Shown piece after piece: positions 1 to 7,314 of a DNA stretch of 20,293 nucleotides; the first letter of the stretch is position 1; every line of letters begins with the position of its first letter. A program made the position numbers and the translations under genes. The notes under the pieces are model-generated. The model did not search any database and had not been told where the DNA came from. It saw only the letters and a list, made by a program, of their open reading frames with translations. This stretch comes from Casp-actino8 sp041159745 (GTDB taxonomy: Bacteria > Actinomycetota > Acidimicrobiia > Acidimicrobiales > Ilumatobacteraceae), in the NCBI GenBank assembly GCA_041159745.1, contig JBEAXP010000093.1:1-20293 (forward strand). Direction: 5' to 3'.

Positions 1-1587
1 GGTGTAGGGCCAGTTGTAGAAGTGGCTGCCGTAGTAATGGGGCTTGAGAACCCACATGTGCGGGTGGGCGGTCGACTGGTCGAGACCGTCGCCGTACGCG
101 GCCGCTTGCGCTTCGAGCATCATCTCGTTGAGTTCTTGAACACCGAGTGAACGGCGCTGACGGCGAGCGAACACTTCGGTCTCGAACAAGAAGCGGCTGT
201 GGATGTCTACCACGACCTGGTTGGCGCCGAGGAGATCGACATCGAGCAGGCTCAGGCGTTCGTTCCCTGACAGACGGGCCAGGCCCGCCTCCACCATGAG
301 TGTTTCGCAGAAGATGCTTGCGGTCTCGGCCAACGCCATCGGCAGCCGCTTCTGCAGAGGAGTGCGACCGGCCAACTGGGTGTTGTGGTACGCGTGCCCC
401 AACTCGTGGGCGGTGGTCTGCGCCGACTCCACCGAACCGCTCCAGTTGAGGAGGATCAGCGATCGATCCTCGACGAATGGCATGCAGAAAGCGCCGCCCA
501 CTTTGCCGTCTCGCGGCGGTGCGTCGATCCATGATTCGGCGATGGCCCGATCGACCATGCCCGCGAGCTCGGCGCTGTACTGCCCGAACGCGCTCTTCAC
601 CAACTCGATCGACTCGTCCCAGCCGATCGAGTTCGACGACGTGGGCAGCGGAGCGACGAGGTCCCACCAAGGAAGGCCGTCACTGTGGCCATGGAGTCGA
701 GCCTTGGTGCGCATCCAACGGCGGAAGTCGGGGAGCGAAGCACTGACCGCCGACTGCATCGCATCGAACGTGGCCCGGCTCACGCTGTTGGCGAACAGCG
801 AAGCATCGAGTGGTGCGGCCCAGCGACGGCGGCGATTGACCGTGTTGGCTTCACCCTTGATCGCATTCATGGCGGCCGCACACGCGGTGGCCACCTGGGG
901 CCAGGCCTCCATCTCGGCGTCGTAGGCGGCGCGACGCACCGTCGGATCGGGGCTGGTGGCCAAACCGCGAACGGCCGGCATCGGAAGACGGGTGCGACCG
1001 GAGGGAAGATCGACCTCGATCGACAACTGCGACGTGACGTCACCCTGCAGGCGACCCCACGCACCCGATCCGGTGGTGGCCAACTCGGCGTACAGGCCCT
1101 CTTCGATCTCCGACATCTGATGCTCGGCCCGTGCGGCCAAACGAGTGAGCGGACCGATGTGCTCGCGAACCTCGTGACTCACCGTGGCCAGAGCATCCGG
1201 ATCGTGATGCGCGGCGAAGTCGGCCAGGCGCGCGAGCAACGGGCTGACGCGTGAACCGAGCACCTCGATTTCGGACAGCAGCGATTGGGCCGCTTCGTGT
1301 CGGGTGTCGGTGGACACCGTCGCGTACACGTAGGCCTCGAGAACTTCCATCTGCTCGACGGTGCTGTTGAGCGCCGCGATGGCCCGATCGGCCCGTTCAC
1401 CGGTGGCCGAGTCGACCGACGGGGTCGAGCCTTCTGCGCCCCCTCGGATGTCGAGTTCGTCGTAGAGGGCTTCGAGGCGAGAGACCTCGGCACCCAACTG
1501 TTCGAGAGAGGCCACGAAGGTGCGGCTCGTGAGCGACTCGTGAACGTCGGTGACACTCCACGAGGGAAGGTTCTGCGTGTCGGTCAT
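1..1587 (-). CDS. pepF: M3 family oligoendopeptidase F, C-terminus cut off by window edge
   Basis: This is a zinc metallopeptidase that, by family, cleaves short peptides in the cytoplasm. The 529 visible codons stay open to base 1. The zinc motif HELGH lies at residues 394-398 (bases 394-408 on the reverse strand). A downstream acidic residue in ALAET (E421) is the likely third metal ligand. The N-terminal half is long and helical, as expected for M3 enzymes. Oligoendopeptidases are usually about 600 residues, so roughly the last 60-70 are missing from the window. The ATG at 1587 is preceded by GAGAGGA, a good ribosome binding site. The gene starts 11 bases after mshD ends, so the two are probably co-transcribed from the mshD promoter. 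The family call is firm; the PepF subfamily is inferred from length and the visible C-terminal sequence. Confidence 0.9.
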   Translation of the reverse strand, partial: MTDTQNLPSWSVTDVHESLTSRTFVASLEQLGAEVSRLEALYDELDIRGGAEGSTPSVDSATGERADRAIAALNSTVEQMEVLEAYVYATVSTDTRHEAAQSLLSEIEVLGSRVSPLLARLADFAAHHDPDALATVSHEVREHIGPLTRLAARAEHQMSEIEEGLYAELATTGSGAWGRLQGDVTSQLSIEVDLPSGRTRLPMPAVRGLATSPDPTVRRAAYDAEMEAWPQVATACAAAMNAIKGEANTVNRRRRWAAPLDASLFANSVSRATFDAMQSAVSASLPDFRRWMRTKARLHGHSDGLPWWDLVAPLPTSSNSIGWDESIELVKSAFGQYSAELAGMVDRAIAESWIDAPPRDGKVGGAFCMPFVEDRSLILLNWSGSVESAQTTAHELGHAYHNTQLAGRTPLQKRLPMALAETASIFCETLMVEAGLARLSGNERLSLLDVDLLGANQVVVDIHSRFLFETEVFARRQRRSLGVQELNEMMLEAQAAAYGDGLDQSTAHPHMWVLKPHYYGSHFYNWPYT

Positions 1588-1598
1588 GGCGGATCCTC

Positions 1599-2555
1599 TC
1601 AGTGATGGTGATCGGAACTGGTCACTCGACGGCCGGCGCTTCCGAGCGAGACGTCACCCACGAAAGCCCGATCGGTTCGGTGGAGATGGAAGCCGAGGTT
1701 CTCGTACATCGCCACCGCCGCCCGATTCGCGGCGTCGACGAAGAGCATGGCGGTGGTGATGCCGCGTTCGGCGATGTTCTGTAGACCCGACACGGTGAGG
1801 CCGCGTCCGAGACTGCGGCCATGGAAGTCGGGATGCACCGCGATCACGTAGATCTCACCCATGGTCGGCTCGGTGTCCTGATGGATCTTGGTCCAGCAGA
1901 AACCCGCGAGTCGTCCGTCGATCTCGTGAAGAAGGAAGCCGGCCGGATCGAACCACGGCTGCGCCATGCGCGACGTCAGCGTGACGATGTCCCATCCGCC
2001 TTGTTCGGGGTGATGTGCGAACGCGGCATTGTTGACGTCGAGCCACGCCTGCTCGTCCTGACCCTTCACGAAAGGGCGCACGGTCACGGCAGCGGATTGG
2101 TCGGCCACGCTGAGGGGGAGTGAACGCCGCATCTGGTGCAATGTCCGTCCGGCCGTCAGCCCCACGGCCCGGGCGACTGCTTCGTGAGCGCTCGTGGGTT
2201 CGAACACCCACCAATGAACGTGTCCGCCGCCCGAGCGCGCGACCTCGTCGAGAGCCGCACCCAGCAATTCGGGTCCGATCACGTTCATCTCGTAGCGGTG
2301 ATGCGGGTGCACGACGAGTTCGATGGAGTACGAACCATGGCCTCGACTCACTTGTGCGTACGCGACGGGATGGTCGTGACCGGGCTCCCAGGCCACGAAG
2401 CCGGCGAATCCCTCACGGCCGCCGTCCACCAAGTCGAGCCACAGGTGATCGGACAGCGGGCGGTGGCCGTCGGCGCGTTCGGCATCGCGGAGGAGATCGC
2501 GAACGATCGCGATGTCGTCGGGCTCCATCTGACGCTTGATGTCGAGGACCCGCAT
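1599..2555 (-). CDS. mshD: Mycothiol synthase (mycothiol acetyltransferase)
   Basis: By family, MshD transfers acetyl from acetyl-CoA to Cys-GlcN-Ins, the last step of mycothiol synthesis in the cytoplasm. The 318-residue protein has two tandem GNAT domains, matching the usual length of about 315. The C-terminal domain (about residues 160-300) carries signatures I associate with MshD: FAHHPEQG, WFDPAGF, GFCWTKIH, and the acetyl-CoA loop GRSLGRGL. The N-terminal GNAT copy is more divergent, as in characterised MshD, where only the C-terminal domain is catalytic. ATG at 2555 is 6 bases after a TAGGGT hexamer, and GGTGAGG could also serve as a ribosome binding site. It is divergent from nth and leads a two-gene unit with pepF. 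A generic double-GNAT acetyltransferase is the alternative, but the motifs favour MshD. Confidence 0.88.
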   Translation of the reverse strand: MRVLDIKRQMEPDDIAIVRDLLRDAERADGHRPLSDHLWLDLVDGGREGFAGFVAWEPGHDHPVAYAQVSRGHGSYSIELVVHPHHRYEMNVIGPELLGAALDEVARSGGGHVHWWVFEPTSAHEAVARAVGLTAGRTLHQMRRSLPLSVADQSAAVTVRPFVKGQDEQAWLDVNNAAFAHHPEQGGWDIVTLTSRMAQPWFDPAGFLLHEIDGRLAGFCWTKIHQDTEPTMGEIYVIAVHPDFHGRSLGRGLTVSGLQNIAERGITTAMLFVDAANRAAVAMYENLGFHLHRTDRAFVGDVSLGSAGRRVTSSDHHH

Positions 2556-2561
2556 GGCCTC

Positions 2562-2567
2562 ACCCTA
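2562..2567 (-). promoter_or_regulatory. Putative -10 element of mshD (TAGGGT)
   Basis: TAGGGT on the minus strand ends 6 bases before the mshD ATG, the spacing expected of a leaderless transcript. It forms an inverted repeat with the nth -10 element 16 bases away. No convincing -35 is visible. Confidence 0.55.
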
Positions 2568-2583
2568 CCGTTCGACCCCTGAG

Positions 2584-2589
2584 TAGGGT
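2584..2589 (+). promoter_or_regulatory. Putative -10 element of nth (TAGGGT)
   Basis: TAGGGT ends 7 bases before the nth ATG at 2597. It is identical to the mshD element on the other strand of the same 41-base gap, so the two genes have mirrored -10 hexamers. Confidence 0.55.
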
Positions 2590-2596
2590 TCGGGGA

Positions 2597-3256
2597 ATGG
2601 CCGCAACGAAACGTCGTCCGAACGGCGCGGCCGATCGAACGGTGGAGGTGGCGCGTCGTCTCGCGCGGCTGTATCCCGAGGCGATCTGCGAACTCGACCA
2701 CCGCAACGCGTACGAGTTGTTGGCGGCCACGATCCTGTCGGCGCAGTGCACCGACGCGCGGGTCAACATGGTCACGCCGTCGTTGTTCGCGAAGTATCCG
2801 TCGCCGTACGACTTGGCCGTGGCCGAACCGGCCGACGTCGAGACGATCATCCGCTCGACCGGCTTCTACCAGAACAAGACGAAGAGCCTCATCGGCATGG
2901 CCCAGGCTCTCGTCGAACGTTTCGACGGCGAGGTCCCGCACGATCTGGAGGATCTGGTCACCATTCCCGGCGTCGGCCGCAAGACCGGCAACGTCGTGCG
3001 CAGTGTCGTGTTCGACCTGCCCGGACTTCCGGTCGACACTCACGTCGGTCGACTCTCCCGACGCCTCGGACTCACGCGGCAGGACGATCCGGTGAAAGTG
3101 GAACTCGAACTCAATCGCTACCTGCCGGGTGAGGAGTGGGGTTCGTTCAGCCTGCGGCTCATCCTGCACGGCCGCCGGGTGTGCGACGCGCGCAAACCCA
3201 AGTGCGATGAATGCACTCTGGCCGACATCTGTCCGTCGGCCGGCAAGGCTCGCTGA
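2597..3256 (+). CDS. nth: Endonuclease III (DNA glycosylase/AP lyase)
   Basis: This base-excision repair enzyme removes oxidised pyrimidines and nicks the abasic site. The 219-residue protein has the family's usual size. The helix-hairpin-helix reads LVTIPGVGRKTGN, with catalytic lysine K129. Catalytic aspartate D147 sits in VDTHVGR, 18 residues on, the same spacing as K120/D138 in the E. coli enzyme. The C-terminal iron-sulfur cluster is intact as C196-x6-C203-x2-C206-x5-C212. ATG 2597 is chosen because it follows a TAGGGT -10 by 7 bases; only a weak purine stretch precedes it. It is a single-gene unit: upstream mshD is divergent and the downstream small gene is convergent after 22 bases. 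No terminator hairpin is evident. Confidence 0.96.
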   Translation: MAATKRRPNGAADRTVEVARRLARLYPEAICELDHRNAYELLAATILSAQCTDARVNMVTPSLFAKYPSPYDLAVAEPADVETIIRSTGFYQNKTKSLIGMAQALVERFDGEVPHDLEDLVTIPGVGRKTGNVVRSVVFDLPGLPVDTHVGRLSRRLGLTRQDDPVKVELELNRYLPGEEWGSFSLRLILHGRRVCDARKPKCDECTLADICPSAGKAR

Positions 3257-3278
3257 GGTTCGCCCCGTTCGGAAGCGG

Positions 3279-3485
3279 TCAGCCCGCGATGCGGCTGGCC
3301 CGGGCCAAGGCGCGGTGGGCCGAACGCAACGCCCGCTCGGCTTCGTGAATGGCCGACATGAGGTCTTCGAGATTCTCTCCGAGGTGGGCCGAGCCGAGTT
3401 CGCGAACGCGATCGAAATAGCGATCGGTTCCTTCGGCCATCACGGCGAGTTCGGCGGCAATGGTGGAGAGTTCGCGCGGGGTCAC
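3279..3485 (-). CDS. Small helical protein of unknown function, 68 residues
   Basis: I do not recognise this protein. It is predicted cytoplasmic and almost wholly helical, rich in Ala, Glu, Arg and Leu, with heptad-like spacing (for example ELGSAHLGENLEDL, then EAERALRSAHRAL), so a small coiled coil or helical hairpin is plausible. It has no cysteines and no signal peptide. Support for it being real is positional: it fills the nth-hisC gap, nothing else uses that DNA, and its GTG start lies exactly 6 bases after TAGCGT, the same arrangement as the neighbouring unit-first genes. It converges on nth and is divergent from hisC, whose promoter shares the 69-base gap. A chance ORF in high-GC DNA remains possible. 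Confidence 0.6.
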   Translation of the reverse strand: MTPRELSTIAAELAVMAEGTDRYFDRVRELGSAHLGENLEDLMSAIHEAERALRSAHRALARASRIAG

Positions 3486-3491
3486 GCGCCC

Positions 3492-3497
3492 ACGCTA
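3492..3497 (-). promoter_or_regulatory. Putative -10 element of the 68-residue gene (TAGCGT)
   Basis: TAGCGT on the minus strand ends 6 bases before the GTG at 3485. This matches the hexamer-to-start spacing of the other unit-first genes and is the main support for the small ORF. Confidence 0.5.
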
Positions 3498-3519
3498 GGT
3501 CCCCGCACCGCGAACTCAC

Positions 3520-3548
3520 TTCGACCCGTTCGGCCTGGTCGGTAGCCT
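3520..3548 (+). promoter_or_regulatory. Putative promoter of the histidine operon
   Basis: TTCGAC (3520-3525, resembling TTGAC) is separated by 17 bases from TAGCCT (3543-3548), which ends 6 bases before the hisC GTG. This is the only promoter in the window with both a plausible -35 and a -10. The implied leaderless mRNA leaves no room for a T-box or leader-peptide attenuator ahead of hisC. Confidence 0.55.
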
Positions 3549-3554
3549 CATGGC

Positions 3555-4616
3555 GTGACGCGCCTCCCCGTTCGCGACGACTTGAAGGCCCTCGAGGGCT
3601 ATCACTCGCCCCAAGTCGACGTCCGCGTGCGCCTCAACACCAACGAGGCCCCGGTCGGCCCACCCGCCGAGTTCGAGCAGGCGCTGACTCGCGCCGTGGC
3701 CGACGTCGACTGGAATCGCTACCCCGACCGCGCCGCCACCGAACTGCGTCGCGCCATCGCCGCGCTGCACGGTGTCGACCCGTCGATGGTGTTCGTGGCC
3801 AACGGCAGCAACGAAGTGCTCCAGACGATCCTGCTCACTTTCGCCGGACCTGGCCGCACGGTGGCGACCTTCGAACCCACGTACCAGTTGCACGCCCACA
3901 TCGCGCGCATCTCCGGCGCGACGGTCGTGGAGGGCGAGCGAGCGGCCGACTTCTCGCTCGATACGGCTGAAGTCCGCCGTGTGCTGGCCGCTCACGAACC
4001 GCACGTCACGTTCCTCTGCTCACCCAACAACCCCACGGGTGGCGTCGACGATGAAGCAACCATTCGCGAAGTGGCGTCGCTCGCTCCCGGTCTGGTCGTC
4101 GTCGACGAGGCCTACGGGCAGTTCGCGCCATGGAGCGCGATCGAACTCGTGTCCGACGATTCGTCGGTGGTCGTGGTTCGCACGTTCAGCAAGACCTGGA
4201 GCATGGCCGCGGCTCGACTCGGCTACGCGATCGCGCCGTCCTGGGTCGTGAGCGAGCTCGACAAGGTGGTTCTTCCGTATCACCTCGATGCGGTCAAACA
4301 GGCCGCCGGTGTCATCGCTCTTCGCTTCGTCGAGCCGATGAACGAGCGGGTCCGGGCCATCGTCGCCGAGCGCGAGCGTGTGGTGGCCGCGCTCCAGCGA
4401 CTCGACGTCGACGTGTTCCCGAGCGGAGCCAACTTCGTGTTGTTCCGCCCGCGCGGTCGCGCCGGGCGGGCGGTGTGGCAGGGATTGCTCGATCGCAGCG
4501 TGCTCATCCGCGACTGCTCGGGTTGGCCGCGGCTGGCCGACTGCCTGCGCATCACCATCGGCACGCCCGACGAGAATTCGCTGTTCATCGCCGCCCTCAC
4601 GGAGGTCCTGTCATGA
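3555..4616 (+). CDS. hisC: Histidinol-phosphate aminotransferase
   Basis: HisC is a PLP enzyme that transaminates imidazole acetol-phosphate with glutamate to give histidinol phosphate. The 353-residue protein is a complete class I/II aminotransferase. Visible motifs are LNTNEAP near the N-terminus, SPNNPTG (156-162), DEAYGQF with D184 and Y187 (PLP ring contacts), the Schiff-base lysine K213 in RTFSKTWS, and R221 in AARLGY. The length matches HisC, and position next to hisB supports histidine rather than aromatic amino acid use. GTG 3555 is in frame and sits 6 bases after TAGCCT; the nearby ATG at 3550 is out of frame. It is the first gene of the his operon and its stop overlaps hisB as ATGA. 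hisD, usual upstream of hisC in actinobacteria, is absent. Confidence 0.94.
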   Translation: MTRLPVRDDLKALEGYHSPQVDVRVRLNTNEAPVGPPAEFEQALTRAVADVDWNRYPDRAATELRRAIAALHGVDPSMVFVANGSNEVLQTILLTFAGPGRTVATFEPTYQLHAHIARISGATVVEGERAADFSLDTAEVRRVLAAHEPHVTFLCSPNNPTGGVDDEATIREVASLAPGLVVVDEAYGQFAPWSAIELVSDDSSVVVVRTFSKTWSMAAARLGYAIAPSWVVSELDKVVLPYHLDAVKQAAGVIALRFVEPMNERVRAIVAERERVVAALQRLDVDVFPSGANFVLFRPRGRAGRAVWQGLLDRSVLIRDCSGWPRLADCLRITIGTPDENSLFIAALTEVLS

Positions 4617-5209
4617 GTGCCCCGCGCACCGCCACCCGTACCCGCACCACCGCCGAGACCTCGATCGAGTTGAGCATCGATCTCGACGGTCGCGGCACCA
4701 CATCGGTCGACACCGGTATTCCGTTCTACGACCACATGCTCTCCCAGGTCGGCAAGCACGGCGGTTTCGATCTGACGATCGCGGCGCGAGGCGACCTCCA
4801 CATCGACACGCACCACACCGTCGAGGACGTGGCCATCGCTCTCGGCGAAGCGTTCCGCGAGGCGCTGGGAGACAAGGCGGGCGTTCGTCGCTTCGCCAGC
4901 GGCCTGTATCCGCTCGACGAAGCGTTGTGCGAGATCGCCCTCGATCTGTCGGGCCGGCCCTTCGTGGTCTGGAACGTGCCGGTGCCCGACAGCCTCCCGC
5001 TCGGCACGCCTCCGTTCGATCCGCAACTGGCCGAACACGCCGTGTCGTCGTTCGCGACGGCCGCCGGCATCACTCTGCACGTCACGCTCAAGCGCGGTCG
5101 CAACGTGCACCACGTCATCGAGTGCATCTTCAAGGGCCTCGGACGCAGTCTGCGCGATGCGGTTCGCGTCGAAGGGGGAGGAGTTCCCTCCACCAAGGGA
5201 GTCCTGTGA
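4613..5209 (+). CDS. hisB: Imidazoleglycerol-phosphate dehydratase
   Basis: HisB dehydrates imidazoleglycerol phosphate to imidazole acetol-phosphate. The 198-residue protein is the monofunctional form, without the histidinol-phosphatase domain fused in enterobacteria. The two metal-binding repeats are clear: DTHHTVED (residues 65-72) and NVHHVIE (164-170), with FYDHML at 38-43. The ATG overlaps the hisC stop by four bases (ATGA) and GGAGG lies 7 bases upstream, so translation is probably coupled. The product of the downstream HisH/HisF pair feeds this enzyme, which in turn feeds HisC, so the operon encodes consecutive steps. No key residue appears lost. Confidence 0.96.
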   Translation: MSAPRTATRTRTTAETSIELSIDLDGRGTTSVDTGIPFYDHMLSQVGKHGGFDLTIAARGDLHIDTHHTVEDVAIALGEAFREALGDKAGVRRFASGLYPLDEALCEIALDLSGRPFVVWNVPVPDSLPLGTPPFDPQLAEHAVSSFATAAGITLHVTLKRGRNVHHVIECIFKGLGRSLRDAVRVEGGGVPSTKGVL

Positions 5210-5838
5210 GCGGTCCGTCGATCGCGGTCCTCGACTACGGCATCGGCAATCTCCGTTCGGCCGAGAAGGCCCTGCAACGAGTCGGCGGCGACGCGCGTCT
5301 CACCACTCGGTCGGCCGATGTGCGTTCCGCCGATGCCGTGGTGCTCCCGGGTGTCGGAGCCTTCGGGGCGTGCATGAACGCGTTGGACTCGTCGGGTTTG
5401 ACCGGCTCGGTGCGCGACGCCGTCGAGTCCGGGCGACCCTTCCTCGGCATCTGCGTCGGTATGCAGATGCTGTTCTCGGCGAGCGACGAGGATCCCGCCG
5501 CGATCGGGCTCGGCATCGTTCCGGGTCGAGTGCGGTGGATCCCGGCCGGAGTGAAGCGTCCGCAGATGCAATGGAATCGCGTGAACGTTCACCGTTTCGG
5601 CGATCCGATGTTCGCGGGTCCCGAATGGGCCGACGAACCGTGGGTCTACTTCGTTCACTCGTTGCATGGCGTTCCCGACGATCCCGATGTCGTCGCGGCC
5701 ACCTGCGAGTACGGCGGCACGCTCAACGCCGCGTTCCGCGCCCGAAACGTGTTCGCCACGCAATTCCATCCCGAGAAGTCGGGCTCGGCCGGTCTGGCCC
5801 TGTTGGCCAACTTCGTGGCGGTGGCGCGTGGGAGTTGA
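5206..5838 (+). CDS. hisH: Imidazole glycerol phosphate synthase, glutaminase subunit
   Basis: HisH is a class I glutamine amidotransferase that supplies ammonia to HisF. The 210-residue protein carries the nucleophile C83 in GICVGMQ and the H188/E190 pair in FHPEKSG. The N-terminus reads AVLDYGIGNL, typical of HisH, and the oxyanion strand reads LPGVGAFG. It starts at a GTG overlapping the hisB stop as GTGA, with AAGGGAG shortly upstream. Its partner HisF is encoded one gene downstream, with hisA between them, which is the common H-A-F order. The C-terminal end overlaps the hisA start by 11 bases. Confidence 0.95.
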   Translation: MSGPSIAVLDYGIGNLRSAEKALQRVGGDARLTTRSADVRSADAVVLPGVGAFGACMNALDSSGLTGSVRDAVESGRPFLGICVGMQMLFSASDEDPAAIGLGIVPGRVRWIPAGVKRPQMQWNRVNVHRFGDPMFAGPEWADEPWVYFVHSLHGVPDDPDVVAATCEYGGTLNAAFRARNVFATQFHPEKSGSAGLALLANFVAVARGS

Positions 5839-6553
5839 GCTGTATCCGGCGATCGACCTGCGCGGCGGCCGGGTCGTGCGGTTGTCGCAGGGCGACTATT
5901 CGCGTGAGACCGCCTACGGCGACGATCCGGTGAGCGTCGCCGACGGTTTCGCGGCGGCCGGTGCTCCGTGGGTGCACGTGGTCGACCTCGACGCCGCGCG
6001 TTCGGGTGATCCGGTGAATCGTCCGATCATCGCGACCATCGCGGCGCGGCTCGTCGGACGCGCGCGGCTGCAGACGGGCGGCGGGGTTCGCACGGTGGCC
6101 GATGCCGAAGCTCTGAGCGCCGCCGGAGTGTCGCGAGTCGTGATGGGCTCGGCGGCGGTGGCCGATCCGAACCTGGTGAGCACAATCGCCGACGTGATCG
6201 ACGTGGCGGTCGGCCTCGACCATCGTTCCGGACGCGTGGCCGTCCACGGTTGGACCGAGGACTCGGGGGTGTCTCTCGACGACGCCCTCACCTGGTTTCC
6301 GCGCGCGGTGGCGTTCGTCATCACCGACATCGCCCGTGACGGGATGTTGAGCGGCCCCGACGTCGATGGCCTCGCGCACGCCATCGCCCGAACCTCGGTG
6401 CCGGTGATCGCGAGCGGTGGAGTCGCGTCGCTCGACGACGTGTCGACGTTGGCGGGTCTGGCCGGACTGGCCGGAATCATCACCGGTCGCGCGATCTACG
6501 AAGGGCGCTTCACCGTGCCGGAGGCGCTGGCTCGATTGAAGGCGCGGTCGTGA
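5828..6553 (+). CDS. hisA: ProFAR isomerase (HisA), ordinary rather than PriA type
   Basis: HisA performs the Amadori rearrangement of ProFAR to PRFAR. The 241-residue TIM barrel has D10 in PAIDLRGG and D131 in VGLDHRSG, the two catalytic aspartates. Phosphate-binding segments QTGGGVRT and IASGGVAS are present, as is TDIARDGML. Mycobacterial and Streptomyces homologues (PriA) also do the TrpF reaction and, as I recall, read SGGIRDD and RGW-x3-GG. Here the segments read GGGVR and HGWTEDSG, closer to single-function HisA. The start is GTG 5828, 11 bases inside hisH; it is the only sensible start and puts VELYPAIDL at the N-terminus. It has no obvious ribosome binding site, so coupling to hisH is likely. 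Confidence 0.93.
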   Translation: MGVELYPAIDLRGGRVVRLSQGDYSRETAYGDDPVSVADGFAAAGAPWVHVVDLDAARSGDPVNRPIIATIAARLVGRARLQTGGGVRTVADAEALSAAGVSRVVMGSAAVADPNLVSTIADVIDVAVGLDHRSGRVAVHGWTEDSGVSLDDALTWFPRAVAFVITDIARDGMLSGPDVDGLAHAIARTSVPVIASGGVASLDDVSTLAGLAGLAGIITGRAIYEGRFTVPEALARLKARS

Positions 6554-7314
6554 AGGTCGCGCGCGTCATTCCGTGCCTCGACGTGACCGCGGGTCGCGTG
6601 GTGAAGGGCACGAACTTCGTGAATCTCCGCGATGCGGGAGACCCGGTCGAGTTGGCGGCCCGTTACGACACCGAGGGTGCCGACGAACTCGTGTTCCTCG
6701 ACATCACCGCATCGAGCGACGGCCGAGACACGATGGTCGACGTAGTGCGTCGAACGGCCGAGCAGGTGTTCATTCCGTTCACGGTGGGTGGAGGTATTCG
6801 CAGTGTCGACGACGCTCGCCGAATGCTGCGGGCCGGCGCCGACAAGGTGAGCGTCAACACCTCGGCCGTGCAGAATCCTCAGTTGATCTCGGAGATCGCT
6901 GCCGAGTTCGGAGCGCAATGCGTGGTGTGCGCGATCGACGCGAAGCGCCGTGCCGACGGTTCGTTCGAAGTGTTCCTGCACGGCGGCCGCACGCCCACCG
7001 ACATCGACGCGGTCGAGTGGGCCGGTCGTGCGGCGGGGCTCGGGGCCGGCGAGATCCTCCTCACGTCGATGGACCGTGACGGCACCAAGGAGGGATTCGA
7101 CCTCACGCTCACTCGTCGTGTCAGTGAGGCGGTGGGAGTTCCGGTGATCGCTTCGGGCGGTGTCGGAAATCTTCAGCATCTGGTCGACGGCGTCACCCGC
7201 GGCGGAGCCGACGCCGTCCTGGCCGCGTCGATCTTCCACTTCGGCGAATTCACGGTGGCCGAGGCCAAGTCGGCCATGGCGGCGGCCGGCATCGTCGTGC
7301 GCCCGGTGCGCTGA
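6550..7314 (+). CDS. hisF: Imidazole glycerol phosphate synthase, cyclase subunit
   Basis: HisF converts PRFAR plus HisH-derived ammonia to imidazoleglycerol phosphate and AICAR. The 254-residue TIM barrel has the classical catalytic pair D11 (VIPCLDV) and D130 (CAIDAKR). It also has FTVGGGIRS, the HGGR loop and TSMDRDGTKEGFD, all standard. GTG 6550 overlaps the hisA stop as GTGA. It ends immediately before the methyltransferase ATG at 7315, with no gap. In Mycobacterium hisI directly follows hisF; here it is 2.9 kb away in a separate unit. Confidence 0.97.
   Translation: MKVARVIPCLDVTAGRVVKGTNFVNLRDAGDPVELAARYDTEGADELVFLDITASSDGRDTMVDVVRRTAEQVFIPFTVGGGIRSVDDARRMLRAGADKVSVNTSAVQNPQLISEIAAEFGAQCVVCAIDAKRRADGSFEVFLHGGRTPTDIDAVEWAGRAAGLGAGEILLTSMDRDGTKEGFDLTLTRRVSEAVGVPVIASGGVGNLQHLVDGVTRGGADAVLAASIFHFGEFTVAEAKSAMAAAGIVVRPVR

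Noticed and set aside
3486..3554. Attenuator or T-box leader ahead of hisC
   Set aside because: The 69-base gap holds two divergent promoters, and the hisC -10 is only 6 bases from its start codon, leaving no transcribed leader.
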